This document shows positions 12,187-25,400 of a stretch of 64,000 nucleotides of DNA, in pieces. The translations under genes were made by a program, and so were the position numbers. Within the stretch, counting starts at the first letter, position 1, and each line of letters opens with the position of its first letter. A model generated the notes under the pieces. The model saw nothing but the letters and a program-made list of their open reading frames with translations, made no database searches and was not told the origin of the DNA. The stretch comes from Coccinella septempunctata (taxonomy: Eukaryota; Arthropoda; Insecta; Coleoptera; Coccinellidae): contig NC_058196.1 in assembly GCF_907165205.1 (NCBI RefSeq), forward strand, positions 2,770,501 through 2,834,500, written 5' to 3'.

Positions 12187-15100
12187 TTTAGGTGGGGTCT
12201 AACCCCTTGTTCATTTTTGACCCAAAAAAATCGAAATTTTCAAAATTGAGTTTTTGTGCTAGGATAGAAGCCTTATCAACGCTGATAACAAAACCTGAAA
12301 TCTCAAATAGATCAGACGAATATAACAGGTGATATCGGACATTGAAATTTGCAGTTTTTGAAAAATGCCATTTCCAAATGATCATCTGAACGGAGAGAGA
12401 TAGGCTTGCAAAAATGCTTGCAATAGATTCAGCGTATTCGAGAACCTATATCATCATAACAATTTTTAAGATACTGGACAGTGTTCAGGAAAAAATCTAA
12501 TTTATTGTTTTTCCATTTTTATTTTCGAGTTGACTTCGAGGAGCTCTCTGGAGTGCAATTCTCTATGGAATCATCAACTGCTTAGTTTGGTGAAATCAAC
12601 AAAGTAAGTATTGTACATTCCATATCCTAAGACAGTAGTAGGACACCATGATTTTCAGGCAGAGGAGCAAATAGGTCATTTTAGGGGGGGTCAACCGGTT
12701 GCTCATTTTTGACCGAAAAACTCGAGATTTTCAAAATTGGGTTTTTGTGCTAGGTTGGAAGCCTTATCAACGCTGATTACGAAACCTGAAATCTCAAATA
12801 GATCAGACGAATATAACAGGAGATATCGGACATTGAAATTTTCAGTTTTTGAAAAATGCCATTTCCAATATGAACATCTAAACGGAGAGAGATAGGCTTT
12901 CGGGAATGCTTGCAGTAGATTCAGCGTATTCGAGAACCTATAACTTCATAACAATTTTCAAGATATTGGACAGTGTTCACGAAAAAATCTAATTTATTGT
13001 TTTTCCATTTTTCATTTTCGAGTTGACTTCGAGGAGCTCTATGGAGTGCCATTCTCTATGGAATCATCAACTGTTTAGTTTGGTGGAATCAACAGAGTAA
13101 GTATTGTACACTTCATATCCTGAGACAGTAGTGGGACACCATGATTTTCAGGCAGAGGAGCCAATAAGTCATTTTAGGGGGGTCTAACCCCTCGTTCATT
13201 ATTGACCCAAAAAATCGAAATTTTCAAAATTGAGTTTTTGTGCTAGGATAGAAGCCTTATCAACGCTGATAACAAAACCTGAAATCTCAAATAGATCAGA
13301 CGAATATAACAGGAGATATCGGACATTGAAATTTGCAGTTTTTGAATAATGCCATTTCCAATATGAACATCTAAACGGAGAGAGATAGGCTTTCGGGAAT
13401 GCTTGCAGTAGATTCAGCGTATTCGAGAACCTATAACTTCATAACAATTTTCAAGATATTGGACAGTGTTCACGAAAAAATCTAATTTATTGTTTTTCCA
13501 TTTTTCATTTTCGAGTTGACTTCGAGGAGCTCTCTGGAGTGCCATGCTCTATGGAATCATCAACTGTTTAGTTTGGTGGAATCAACAGAGTAAGTATTGT
13601 ACACTTCATATCCTGAGACAGTAATAGGACACCATGATTTTCAGGCAGAGGAGCCAATAAGTCATTTTAGGGGGGTCTAACCCCTTGTTCATTATTGACC
13701 CAAAAAATCGAAATTTTCAAAATTGAGTTCTTGTGCTAGGATAGAAGCCTTATCAACGCTGATAACAAAACCTGAAATCTCAAATAGATCAGACGAATAT
13801 AACAGGTGATATCGGACATTGAAATTTGTAGTTTTTGAAAAATGCCATTTCCAAATGATCATCTAAACGGAGAGAGATAGGCTTGCAAAAATGCTTGCAA
13901 TAGATTCAGCGTATTCGAGAACCTATATCATCATAACAATTTTTAAGATACTGGACAGTGTTCAGGAAAAAATCTAATTTATTGTTTTTCCATTTTTCAT
14001 TTTCGAATTGACTTCGAGGAGCTCTCTGGAGTGCAATTCTCTATGTCCTACAACTGTTTAGTTTGGTGGAATCAACAAAGTAAGAATTGTACACTCCATA
14101 TCCTAAGACAGTAGTAGGACACCATGATTTTCAGGCAGAGGAGCCAATAAGTCATTTTAGGGGGGTCTAACCCCTCGTTCATTATTGACCCAAAAAATCG
14201 AAATTTTCAAAATTGAGTTTTTGTGCTAGGATAGAAGCCTTATCAACGCTGATAACAAAACCTGAAATCTCAAATAGATCAGACCAATATAACAGGAGAT
14301 ATCGGACATTGAAATTTGCAGTTTTTGAATAATGCCATTTCCAATATGAACATCTAAACAGAGAGAGATAGGCTTTCGGGAATGCTTGCAGTAGATTCAG
14401 CGTATTCGAGAACCTATAACTTCATAACAATTCTCAAGATATTGGACAGTGTTCACGAAAAAATCTAATTTATTGTTTTTCCATTTTTCATTTTCGAATT
14501 GACTTCGAGTTTGGTGAAATCAACAAAGTAAGTATTGTACATTCCATATCCTGAGACAGTAGTGGGACACCATGATTTTCAGGCAGAGGAGCCAATAAGT
14601 CATTTTAGGGGGGCCTAACCCCTCGTTCATTATTGACCCAAAAAATCGAAATTTTCAAAATTGAGTTTTTGTGCTAGGATAGCAGCCTTATCAACGCTGA
14701 TAACGAAACCTGAAATCTCAAATAGATCAGACGAATATAACAGGAGATATCGGACATTGAAATTTGCAGTTTTTGAAAAATGCCATTTCCAAATGATCAT
14801 CTAAACGGAGAGAGATAGGCTTGCAAATATGCTTGCAATAGATTCAGCGTATTCGAGAACCTATATCATCATAACAATTTTTAAGATACTGGACAGTGTT
14901 CAGGAAAAAATCTAATTTATTGTTTTTCCATTTTTCATTTTCGAGTTGACTTCGAGGAGCTCTCTGGAGTGCAATTCTCTATGGAATCATCAACTGCTTA
15001 GTTTGGTGAAATCAACAAAGTAAGTATTGTACATTCCATATCCAAAGACAGTAGTAGGACACCATGATTTTCAGGCAGAGGAGCAAATAGGTCATTTTAG

Positions 15101-18100
15101 GGGAGGTCAAACCGCTTGCTCATTTTTGACCGAAAAACTCGAGATTTTCAAAATTGGGTTTTTGTGCTAGGTTGGAAGCCTTATCAACGCTGATTACGAA
15201 ACCTGAAATCTTAAATAGATCAGACGAATATAACAGGAGATATCGGACATTGAAATTTTCAGTTTTTGAAAAATGCCATTTCCAAGATGAACATCTAAAC
15301 GGAGAGAGATAGGCTTTCGGGAATGCTTGCAGTAGATTCAGCGTATTCGAGAACCTATAACTTCATAACAATTTTCAAGATATTGGACAGTGTTCACGAA
15401 AAAATCTAATTTATTGTTTTTCCATTTTTCATTTTCGAGTTGACTTCGAGGAGCTCTCTGGATTGCCATTCTCTATGGAATCATCAACTGTTTAGTTTGG
15501 TGGAATCAACAGAGTAAGTATTGTACACTTCATATCCTGAGACAGTAGTGGGACACCATGATTTTCAGGCAGAGGAGCCAATAAGTCATTTTAGGGGGGT
15601 CTAACCCCTCGTTCATTATTGACCCAAAAAATCGAAATTTTCAAAATTGAGTTTTTGTGCTAGGATAGAAGCCTTATCAACGCTGATAACAAAACCTGAA
15701 ATCTCAAATAGATCAGACGAATATAACAGGAGATATCGGACATTGAAATTTGCAGTTTTTGAATAATGCCATTTCCAATATGAACATCTAAACGGAGAGA
15801 GATAGGCTTTCGGGAATGCTTGCAGTAGATTCAGCGTATTCGAGAACCTATAACTTCATAACAATTTTCAAGATATTGGACAGTGTTCACGAAAAAATCT
15901 AATTTATTGTTTTTCCATTTTTCATTTTCGAGTTGACTTCGAGGAGCTCTCTGGAGTGCCATTCTCTATGGAATCATCAACTGTTTAGTTTGGAGGAATC
16001 AACAGAGTAAGTATTGTACACTTCATATCCTGAGACAGTAATAGGACACCATGATTTTCAGGCAGAGGAGCCAATAAGTCATTTTAGGGGGGTCTAACCC
16101 CTTGTTCATTATTGACCCAAAAAATCGAAATTTTCAAAATTGAGTTCTTGTGCTAGGATAGAAGCCTTATCAACGCTGATAACAAAACCTGAAATCTCAA
16201 ATAGATCAGACGAATATAACAGGTGATATCGGACATTGAAATTTGCAGTTTTTGAAAAATGCCATTTCCAAATGATCATCTAAACGGAGAGAGATAGGCT
16301 TGCAAAAATGCTTGCAATAGATTCAGCGTATTCGAGAACCTATATCATCATAAAAATTTTTAAGATACTGGACAGTGTTCAGGAAAAAATCTAATTTATT
16401 GTTTTTCCATTTTTCATTTTCGAATTGACTTCGAGGAGCTCTCTGGAGTGCAATTCTCTATGTCCTACAACTGTTTAGTTTGGTGGAATCAACGAAGTAA
16501 GAATTGTACACTCCATATCCTAAGACAGTAGTAGAACACCATGATTTTCAGGCAGAGGAGCTAATAAGTCATTTTAGGTGGGGTCTAACCCCTTGTTCAT
16601 TTTTGACCCAAAAAAATCGAAATTTTCAAAATTGAGTTTTTGTGCTAGGATAGAAGCCTTATCAACGCTGATAACAAAACCTGAAATCTCAAATAGATCA
16701 GACGAATATAACAGGTGATATCGGACATTGAAATTTGCAGTTTTTGAAAAATGCCATTTCCAAATGATCATCTGAACGGAGAGAGATAGGCTTGCAAAAA
16801 TGCTTGCAATAGATTCAGCGTATTCGAGAACCTATATCATCATAACAATTTTTAAGATACTGGACAGTGTTCAGGAAAAAATCTAATTTATTGTTTTTCC
16901 ATTTTTCATTTTCGAGTTGACTTCGAGGAGCTCTCTGGAGTGCAATTCTCTATGGAATCATCAACTGCTTAGTTTGGTGAAATCAACAAAGTAAGTATTG
17001 TACATTCCATATCTTAAGACAGTAGTAGGACACCATGATTTTCAGGCAGAGGAGCAAATAGGTCATTTTAGGGGGGGTCAACCGGTTGCTCATTTTTGAC
17101 CGAAAAACTCGAGATTTTCAAAATTGGGTTTTTGTGCTAGGTTGGAAGCCTTATCAACGCTGATTACGAAACCTGAAATCTCAAATAGATCAGACCAATA
17201 TAACAGGAGATATCGGACATTGAAATTTGCAGTTTTTGAATAATGCCATTTCCAATATGAACATCTAAACGGAGAGAGATAGGCTTTCGGGAATGCTTGC
17301 AGTAGATTCAGCGTATTCGAGAACCTATAACTTCATAACAATTCTCAAGATATTGGACAGTGTTCACGAAAAAATCTAATTTATTGTTTTTCCATTTTTC
17401 ATTTTCGAGTTGACTTCGAGGAGCTCTCTGGAGTGCCATTCTCTATGGAATCATCAACTGTTTAGTTTGGTGGAATCAACAGAGTAAGTATTGTACACTT
17501 CATATCCTGAGACAGTAGTGGGACACCATGATTTTCAGGCAGAGGAGCCAATAAGTCATTTTAGGGGGGTCTAACCCCTCGTTCATTATTGACCCAAAAA
17601 ATCGAAATTTTCAAAATTGAGTTTTTGTGCTAGGATAGCAGCCTTATCAACGCTGATAACGAAACCTGAAATCTCAAATGGATCAGACGAATATAACAGG
17701 AGATATCGGACATTGAAATTTGCAGTTTTTGAAAAATGCCATTTCCAAATGATCATCTAAACGGAGAGAGATAGGCTTGCAAAAATGCTTGCAATAGATT
17801 CAGCGTATTCGAGAACCTATATCATCATAACAATTTTTAAGATACTGGACAGTGTTCAGGAAAAAATCTAATTTATTGTTTTTCCATTTTTCATTTTCGA
17901 GTTGTTTTCGAGGAGCTCTCTGGAGTGCAATTCTCTATGGAATCATCAACTGCTTAGTTTGGTGAAATCAACAAAGTAAGTATTGTACATTCCATATCCA
18001 AAGACAGTAGTAGGACACCATGATTTTCAGGCAGAGGAGCAAATAGGTCATTTTAGGGGAGGTCAAACCGCTTGCTCATTTTTGACCGAAAAACTCGAGA

Positions 18101-18600
18101 TTTTCAAAATTGGGTTTTTGTGCTAGGTTGGAAGCCTTATCAACGCTGATTACGAAACCTGAAATCTTAAATAGATCAGACGAATATAACAGGAGATATC
18201 GGACATTGAAATTTTCAGTTTTTGAAAAATGCCATTTCCAAGATGAACATCTAAACGGAGAGAGATAGGCTTTCGGGAATGCTTGCAGTAGATTCAGCGT
18301 ATTCGAGAACCTATAACTTCATAACAATTTTCAAGATATTGGACAGTGTTCACGAAAAAATCTAATTTATTGTTTTTCCATTTTTCATTTTCGAGTTGAC
18401 TTCGAGGAGCTCTCTGGATTGCCATTCTCTATGGAATCATCAACTGTTTAGTTTGGTGGAATCAACAGAGTAAGTATTGTACACTTCATATCCTGAGACA
18501 GTAGTGGGACACCATGATTTTCAGGCAGAGGAGCCAATAAGTCATTTTAGGGGGGGTCTAACCCCTCGTTCATTATTGACCCAAAAAATCGAAATTTTCA
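12187..18600. repeat. Mosaic multi-monomer duplications in the satellite
   Basis: Rare variants recur at fixed offsets. TTTTAGGTGGGGTC at 12187 recurs at 16573, and TCAACCGGTTGCTC at 12691 recurs at 17078 (offset about 4,387). AGACCAATATAAC at 14281 recurs at 17192 (offset 2,911), and GATAGCAGCC near 14679 recurs near 17635 (offset 2,956). The offset changes by 45 bp because of the deletion at 14509. The second block is therefore a mosaic: its start copies the 12-kb region and its continuation copies the 14-kb region. Confidence 0.8.
14500..14520. repeat. 45-bp deletion in a satellite monomer
   Basis: TTGACTTCGAG joins directly to TTTGGTGAAATC. The intervening GAGCTCTCTGGAGTG...CTTAG segment (45 bp) present in the 17-kb sister copy is absent. 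A 2-bp AG microhomology flanks the break. Confidence 0.88.
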
Positions 18601-21600
18601 AAATTGAGTTTTTGTGCTAGGATAGAAGCCTTATCAAGGCTGATAACAAAACCTGAAATCTCAAATAGATCAGACGAATATAACAGGAGATATCGGACAT
18701 TGAAAGTTGCAGTTTTTGAATAATGCCATTTCCAATATGAACATCTAAACGGAGAGAGATAGGCTTTCGGGAATGCTCGCAGTAGATTCAGCGTATTCGA
18801 GAACCTATAACTTCATAACAATTTTCAAGATATTGGACAGTGTTCATGAAAAAATCTAATTTATTGTTTTTCCATTTTTCATTTTCGAATTGACTTCGAG
18901 GAGCTCTCTGGAGTGCCATTCTCTATGGAATCATCAACTGTTTAGTTTGGTGGAATCAAAAGAGTAAGTATTGTACACTTCATATCCTGAGACAGTAGTA
19001 GGACACCATGATTTTCAGGCAGAGGAGCAAATAGGCCATTTTAGGGGGGGTCAAACCGCTTGCTCATTTTTGACCGAAAAACTCGAGATTTTCAAAATTG
19101 GGTTTTTGTGCTAGGATAAGCCTTATCAACGCTGATAACAAAACCTGAAATCTCAAATAGATCAGACGAATATAACAGGTGATATCGGACATTGAAATTT
19201 GCAGTTTTTGAAAAATGCCATTTCCAAATGATCATCTAAACGGAGAGAGATAGGCTTGCAAAAATGCTTGCAATAGATTCAGCGTATTCGAGAACCTATA
19301 TCATCATAACAATTTTTAAGATACTGGACAGTGTTCAGGAAAAAATCTAATTTATTGTTTTTCCATTTTTCATTTTCGAGTTGAGTTCGAGGAGCTCTCT
19401 GGAGTGCAATTCTCTATGGAATCATCAACTGCTTAGTTTGGTGAAATCAACAAAGTAAGTATTGCACATTCCATATCCTAAGACAGTAGTAGGACACCAT
19501 GATTTTCAGGCAGAGGAGCAAATAGGTCATTTTAGGGGGGGTCAAACCGCTTGCTCATTTTTGACCGAAAAACTCGAGATTTTCAAAATTGGGTTTTTGT
19601 GCTAGGTTGGAAGCCTTATCAACGCTGATTACGAAACCTGAAATCTCAAATAGATCAGACGAATATAACAGGAGATATCGGACATTGGAATTTTCAGTTT
19701 TTGAAAAATGCCATTTCCAATATGAACATCTAAACGGAGAGAGATAGGCTTTCGGGAATGCTTGCAGTAGATTCAGCGTATTCGAGAACCTATAACTTCA
19801 TAACAATTTTCGAGATATTGGACAGTGTTCACGAAAAAATCCAATTTATTGTTTTTCCATTTTTCATTTTCGAGTTGACTTCGAGGAGCTCTCTGGAGTG
19901 CCATTCTCTATGGAATCATCAACTGTTTAGTTTGGTGGAATCAACAGAGTAAGTATTGTACACTTCATATCTTGAGACAGTAGTGGGACACCATGATTTT
20001 CAGGCAGAGGAGCCAATAAGTCATTTTAGGGGGGTCTAACCCCTCGTTCATTATTGACCCAAAAAATCGAAATTTTCAAAATTGAGTTTTTGTGCTAGGA
20101 TAGAAGCCTTATCAACGCTGATAACAAAACCTGAAATCTCAAATAGATCAGACGAATATAACAGGAGATATCGGACATTGAAATTTGCAGTTTTTGAATA
20201 ATGCCATTTCCAATATGAACATCTAAACGGAGAGAGATAGGCTTTCGGGAATGCTTGCAGTAGATTCAGCGTATTCGAGAACCTATAACTTCATAACAAT
20301 TTTCAAGATATTGGACAGTGTTCACGAAAAAATCTAATTTATTGTTTTTCCATTTTTCATTTTCGAGTTGACTTCGAGGAGCTCTCTGGAGTGCCATTCT
20401 CTATGGAATCATCAACTGTTTAGTTTGGTGGAATCAACAGAGTAAGTATTGTACACTTCATATCCTGAGACAGTAGTAGGACACCATGATTTTCAGGCAG
20501 AGGAACAAATATGTCATTTTAGGGGGGGGTCAAACCGCTTGCTCATTTTTGACCGAAAAACTCGAGATTTTCAAAATTGGGTTTTTGTGCTAGGTTGGAA
20601 GCCTTATCAACGCTGATAACAAAACCTGAAATCTCAAATAGATCAGACGAATATAACAGGTGATATCGGACATTGAAATTTGCAGTTTTTGAAAAATGCC
20701 ATTTCCAAATGATCATCTAAACGGAGAGAGAAAGGCTTGCAAAAATGCTTGCAATAGATTCAGCGTATTCGAGAACCTATATCATCATAACAATTTTTAA
20801 GATACTGGACAGTGTTCAGGAAAAAATCTAATTTATTGTTTTTCCATTTTTCATTTTCGAATTGACTTCGAGGAGCTCTCTGGAGTGCAATTCTCTATGT
20901 CCTACAACTGTTTAGTTTGGTGGAATCAACAAAGTAAGAATTGTACACTCCATATCCTAAGACAGTAGTAGGACACCATGATTTTCAGGCAGAGGAGCCA
21001 ATAAGTCATTTTAGGGGGGGTCTAACCCCTTGTTCATTTTTGACCCAAAAAAAATCGAAATTTTCAAAATTGAGTTTTTGTGCTAGGATAGAAGCCTTAT
21101 CAACGCTGATAACAAAACCTGAAATCTCAAATAGATCAGACGAATATAACAGGTGATATCGGACATTGAAATTTGCAGTTTTTGAAAAATGCCATTTCCA
21201 AATGATCATCTAAACGGAGAGAGATAGGCTTGCAAAAATGCTTGCAATAGATTCAGCGTATTCGAGAACCTATATCATCATAACAATTTTTAAGATACTG
21301 GACAGTGTTCAGGAAAAAATCTAATTTATTGTTTTTCCATTTTTCATTTTCGAGTTGACTTCGAGGAGCTCTCTGGAGTGCCATTCTCTATGGAATCATC
21401 AACTGCTTAGTTTGGTGAAATCAACAAAATAAGTATTGTACATTCCATATCCTAAGACAGTAGTAGGACACCATGATTTTCAGGCAGAGGAGCAAATAGG
21501 TCATTTCAGGGGGGGTCAAACCGCTTGCTCATTTTTGACCGAAAAACTCGAGATTTTCAAAATTGGGTTTTTGTGCTAGGTTGGAAGCCTTATCAACGCT

Positions 21601-22499
21601 GATTACGAAACCTGAAATCTCAAATAGATCAGACGAATATAACAGGAGATATCGGACATTGAAATTTTCAGTTTTTGAAAAATGCCATTTCCAATATGAA
21701 CATCTAAACGGAGAGAGATAGGCTTTCGGGAATGCTTGCAGTAGATTCAGCGTATTCGAGAACCTATAACTTCATAACAATTTTCAAGATATTGGACAGT
21801 GTTCACGAAAAAATCTAATTTATTGTTTTTCCATTTTTCATTTTCGAGTTGACTTCGAGGAGCTCTCTGGAGTGCCATTCTCTATGGAATCATCAACTGT
21901 TTAGTTTGGTGGAATCAACAGAGTAAGTATTGTACACTTCATACCCTGAGACAGTAGTGGGACACCATGATTTTCAGGCAGAGGAGCCAATAAGTCATTT
22001 TAGGGGGGTCTAACCCCTCGTTCATTATTGACCCAAAAAATCGAAATTTTCAAAATTGAGTTTTTGTGCTAGGATAGAAGCCTTATCAACGCTGATAACA
22101 AAACCTGAAATCTCAAATAGATCAGACGAATATAACAGGTGATATCGGACATTGAAATTTGCAGTTTTTGAAAAATGCCATTTCCAAATGATCATCTAAA
22201 CGGAGAGAGATAGGCTTGCAAAAATGCTTGCAATAGATTCAGCGTATTCGAGAACCTATATCATCATAAAAATTTTTAAGATACTGGACAGTGTTCAGGA
22301 AAAAATCTAATTTATTGTTTTTCCATTTTTCATTTTCGAGTTGACTTCGAGGAGCTCTCTGGAGTGCAATTCTCTATGGAATCATAAACTGCTTAGTTTG
22401 GTGAAATCAACAAAGTAAGTATTGTACATTCCATATCCTAAGACAGTAGTAGGACACCATGATTTTCAGGCAGAGGAGCAAATAGGTCATTTTAGGGGG

Positions 22500-25400
22500 G
22501 GGTCAAACCGCTTGCTCATTTTTGACCGAAAAACTCGAGATTTTCAAAATTGGGTTTTTGTGCTAGGTTGGAAGCCTTATCAACGCTGATTGAGAAACCT
22601 GCAATCTCAAATAGATCAGACGAAAATAACAGGAGATATCGGACATTGAAATTTGCAGTTTTTGAAAAATGCCATTTCCAATATGAACATCTAAACGGAG
22701 AGAGATAGGCTTTCAGGAATGCTTGCAATAGATTCAGCGTATTCGAGAACCTATATCTTCATAACAATTTTAAAGATATTGGACAGTGTTCAGGAAAAAA
22801 TCTAATTTATTGTTTTTCCATTTTTCATTTTCGAATTGACTTCGAGGAGCTCTCTGGAGTGCAATTCTCTATGTCCTACAACTGTTTAGTTTGGTGGAAT
22901 CAACAAAGTAAGAATTGTACACTCCATATCCTAAGACAGTAGTAGGACACCATGATTTTCAGGCAGAGGAGCCAATAAGTCATTTTAGGGGGGGTCTAAC
23001 CCCTTGTTCATTATTGACCCAAAAAAATCGAAATTTTCAAAATTGAGTTTTTGTGCTAGGATAGAAGCCTTATCAACGCTGATAACAAAACCTGAAATCT
23101 CAAATAGATCAGACAAATATAACAGGTGATATCGGACATTGAAATTTGCAGTTTTTGAAAAATGCCATTTCCAAATGATCATCTAAACGGAGAGAGATAG
23201 GCTTGCAAAAATGCCTGCAATAGATTCAGCGTATTCGAGAACCTATATCATCATAACAATTTCTAAGATACTGGACAGTGTTCAGGAAAAAATCTAATTT
23301 ATTGTTTTTCCATTTTTCATTTTCGAGTTGACTTCGAGGAGCTCTCTGGAGTGCAATTCTCTATGGAATCATCAACTGCTTAGTTTGGTGAAATTAACAA
23401 AGTAAGTAGTATACACTCCATATCCTAAGACAGTAGTAGGACACCATGATTTTCAGGCAGAGGAGCAAATAGGTCATTTTAGGGGGGTCAAACCCCTTGC
23501 TCATTTTTGACCGAAAAAATCGAGATTTTCAAAATTGGATTTTTGTGCTAGGATGGAAGCCTTATCAACGCTGATAACGAAAACTGGAATCTCAAATAGA
23601 TCAGACGAATATAACAGGAGATATCGGACATTGAAATTTTCAATTTTTGAAAAATGCCATTTCCAAATGATCATTCAAACGGAGAGAGATAGGCTTTCAG
23701 GAATGCTTGCAATAGATTCAGCGTATTCGAGAACCCATACCTTCATAACAATTTTTGAGATATTGGACAGTGTTCAGGAAAAAATCTAATTTATTGTTTT
23801 TTCATTTTCGAGTTGACTCCGAGGAGCTCTCTGGAGTGCCATTCTCTATGGAATCATCAACTGTTTAGTTTGGTGGAATCAACAGAGTAAGTATTGTACA
23901 CTTCATATCCTGAGACAGTAGTAGGACACCATGATTTTCAGGCAGAGGAGCCAATAAGTCATTTTAGGGGGGTCTAACCCCTTGTTCATTATTGACCCAA
24001 AAAATCGAAATTTTCAAAATTGTGTTCTTGTGCTAGGATAGAAGCCTTATCAACGCTGATAACAAAACCTGAAATCTCAAATGGATCAGACGAATATAAC
24101 AGGTGATATCGGACATTGAAATTTGCAGTTTTTGAAAAATGCCATTTCCAAATGATCATCTAAACGGAGAGAGATAGGCTTGCAAAAATGCTTGCAATAG
24201 ATTCAGCGTATTCGAGAACCTATATCATCATAACAATTTTTAAGATACTGGACAGTGTTCAGGCAAAAATCTAATTTATTGTTTTTCCATTTTTCATTTT
24301 CGAATTGACTTCGAGGAGCTCTCTGGAGTGCAATTCTCTATGTCCTACAACTGTTTAGTTTGGTGGAATCAACAAAGTAAGAATTGTACACTCCATATCC
24401 TAAGACAGTAGTAGGACACCATGATTTTCAGGCAGAGGAGCCAATAAGTCATTTTAGGGGGGGTCTAACCCCTTGTTCATTTTTGACCCAAAAAAATCGA
24501 AATTTTCAAAATTGAGTTTTTGTGCTAGGTTGGAAGCCTTATCAACGCTGATTACAAAACCTGAAATCTCAAATAGATCAGACGAAAATAACAGGAGATA
24601 TCGGATATTGAAATTTGCAGTTTTTGAAAAATGCCATTTCCAATATGAACATCTAAACGGAGAGAGATAGGCTTTCAGGAATGCTTGCAATAGATTCAGC
24701 GTATTCGAGAACCTATATCATCATAACAATTTTTAAGATACTGGACAGTGTTCAGGAAAAAATCTAATTTATTGTTTTTCCATTTTTCATTTTCGAATTG
24801 ACTTCGAGGAGCTCTCTGGAGTGCAATTCTCTATGTCCTACAACTGTTTAGTTTGGTGGAATCAACAAAGTAAGAATTGTACACTCCATATCCTAAGACA
24901 GTAGTAGGACACCATGATTTTCAGGAAGAGGAGCCAATAAGTCATTTTAGGGGGGTCTAACCCCTTGTTCATTATTGACCCAAAAAATCGAAATTTTCAA
25001 AATTGAGTTTTTGTGCTAGGTTGGAAGCCTTATCAACGCTGATTACAAAACCTGAAATCTCAAATAGATCAGACGAATATAACAGGTGATATCGGACATC
25101 GAAATTTGCAGTTTTTGAAAAATGCCATTTCCAAATGATCATCTAAACGGAGAGAGATAGGCTTGCAAAAATGCTTGCAATAGATTCAGCGTATTCGAGA
25201 ACCTATATCATCATAACAATTTTTAAGATACTGGACAGTGTTCAGGAAAAAATCTATTTTATTGTTTTTCCATTTTTCATTTTCGAGTTGACTTCGAGGA
25301 GCTCTCTGGAGTGCAATTCTCTATGGAATCATCAACTGCTTAGTTTGGTGAAATCAACAAAGTAAGTATTGTACATTCCATATCCTAAGACAGTAGTAGG

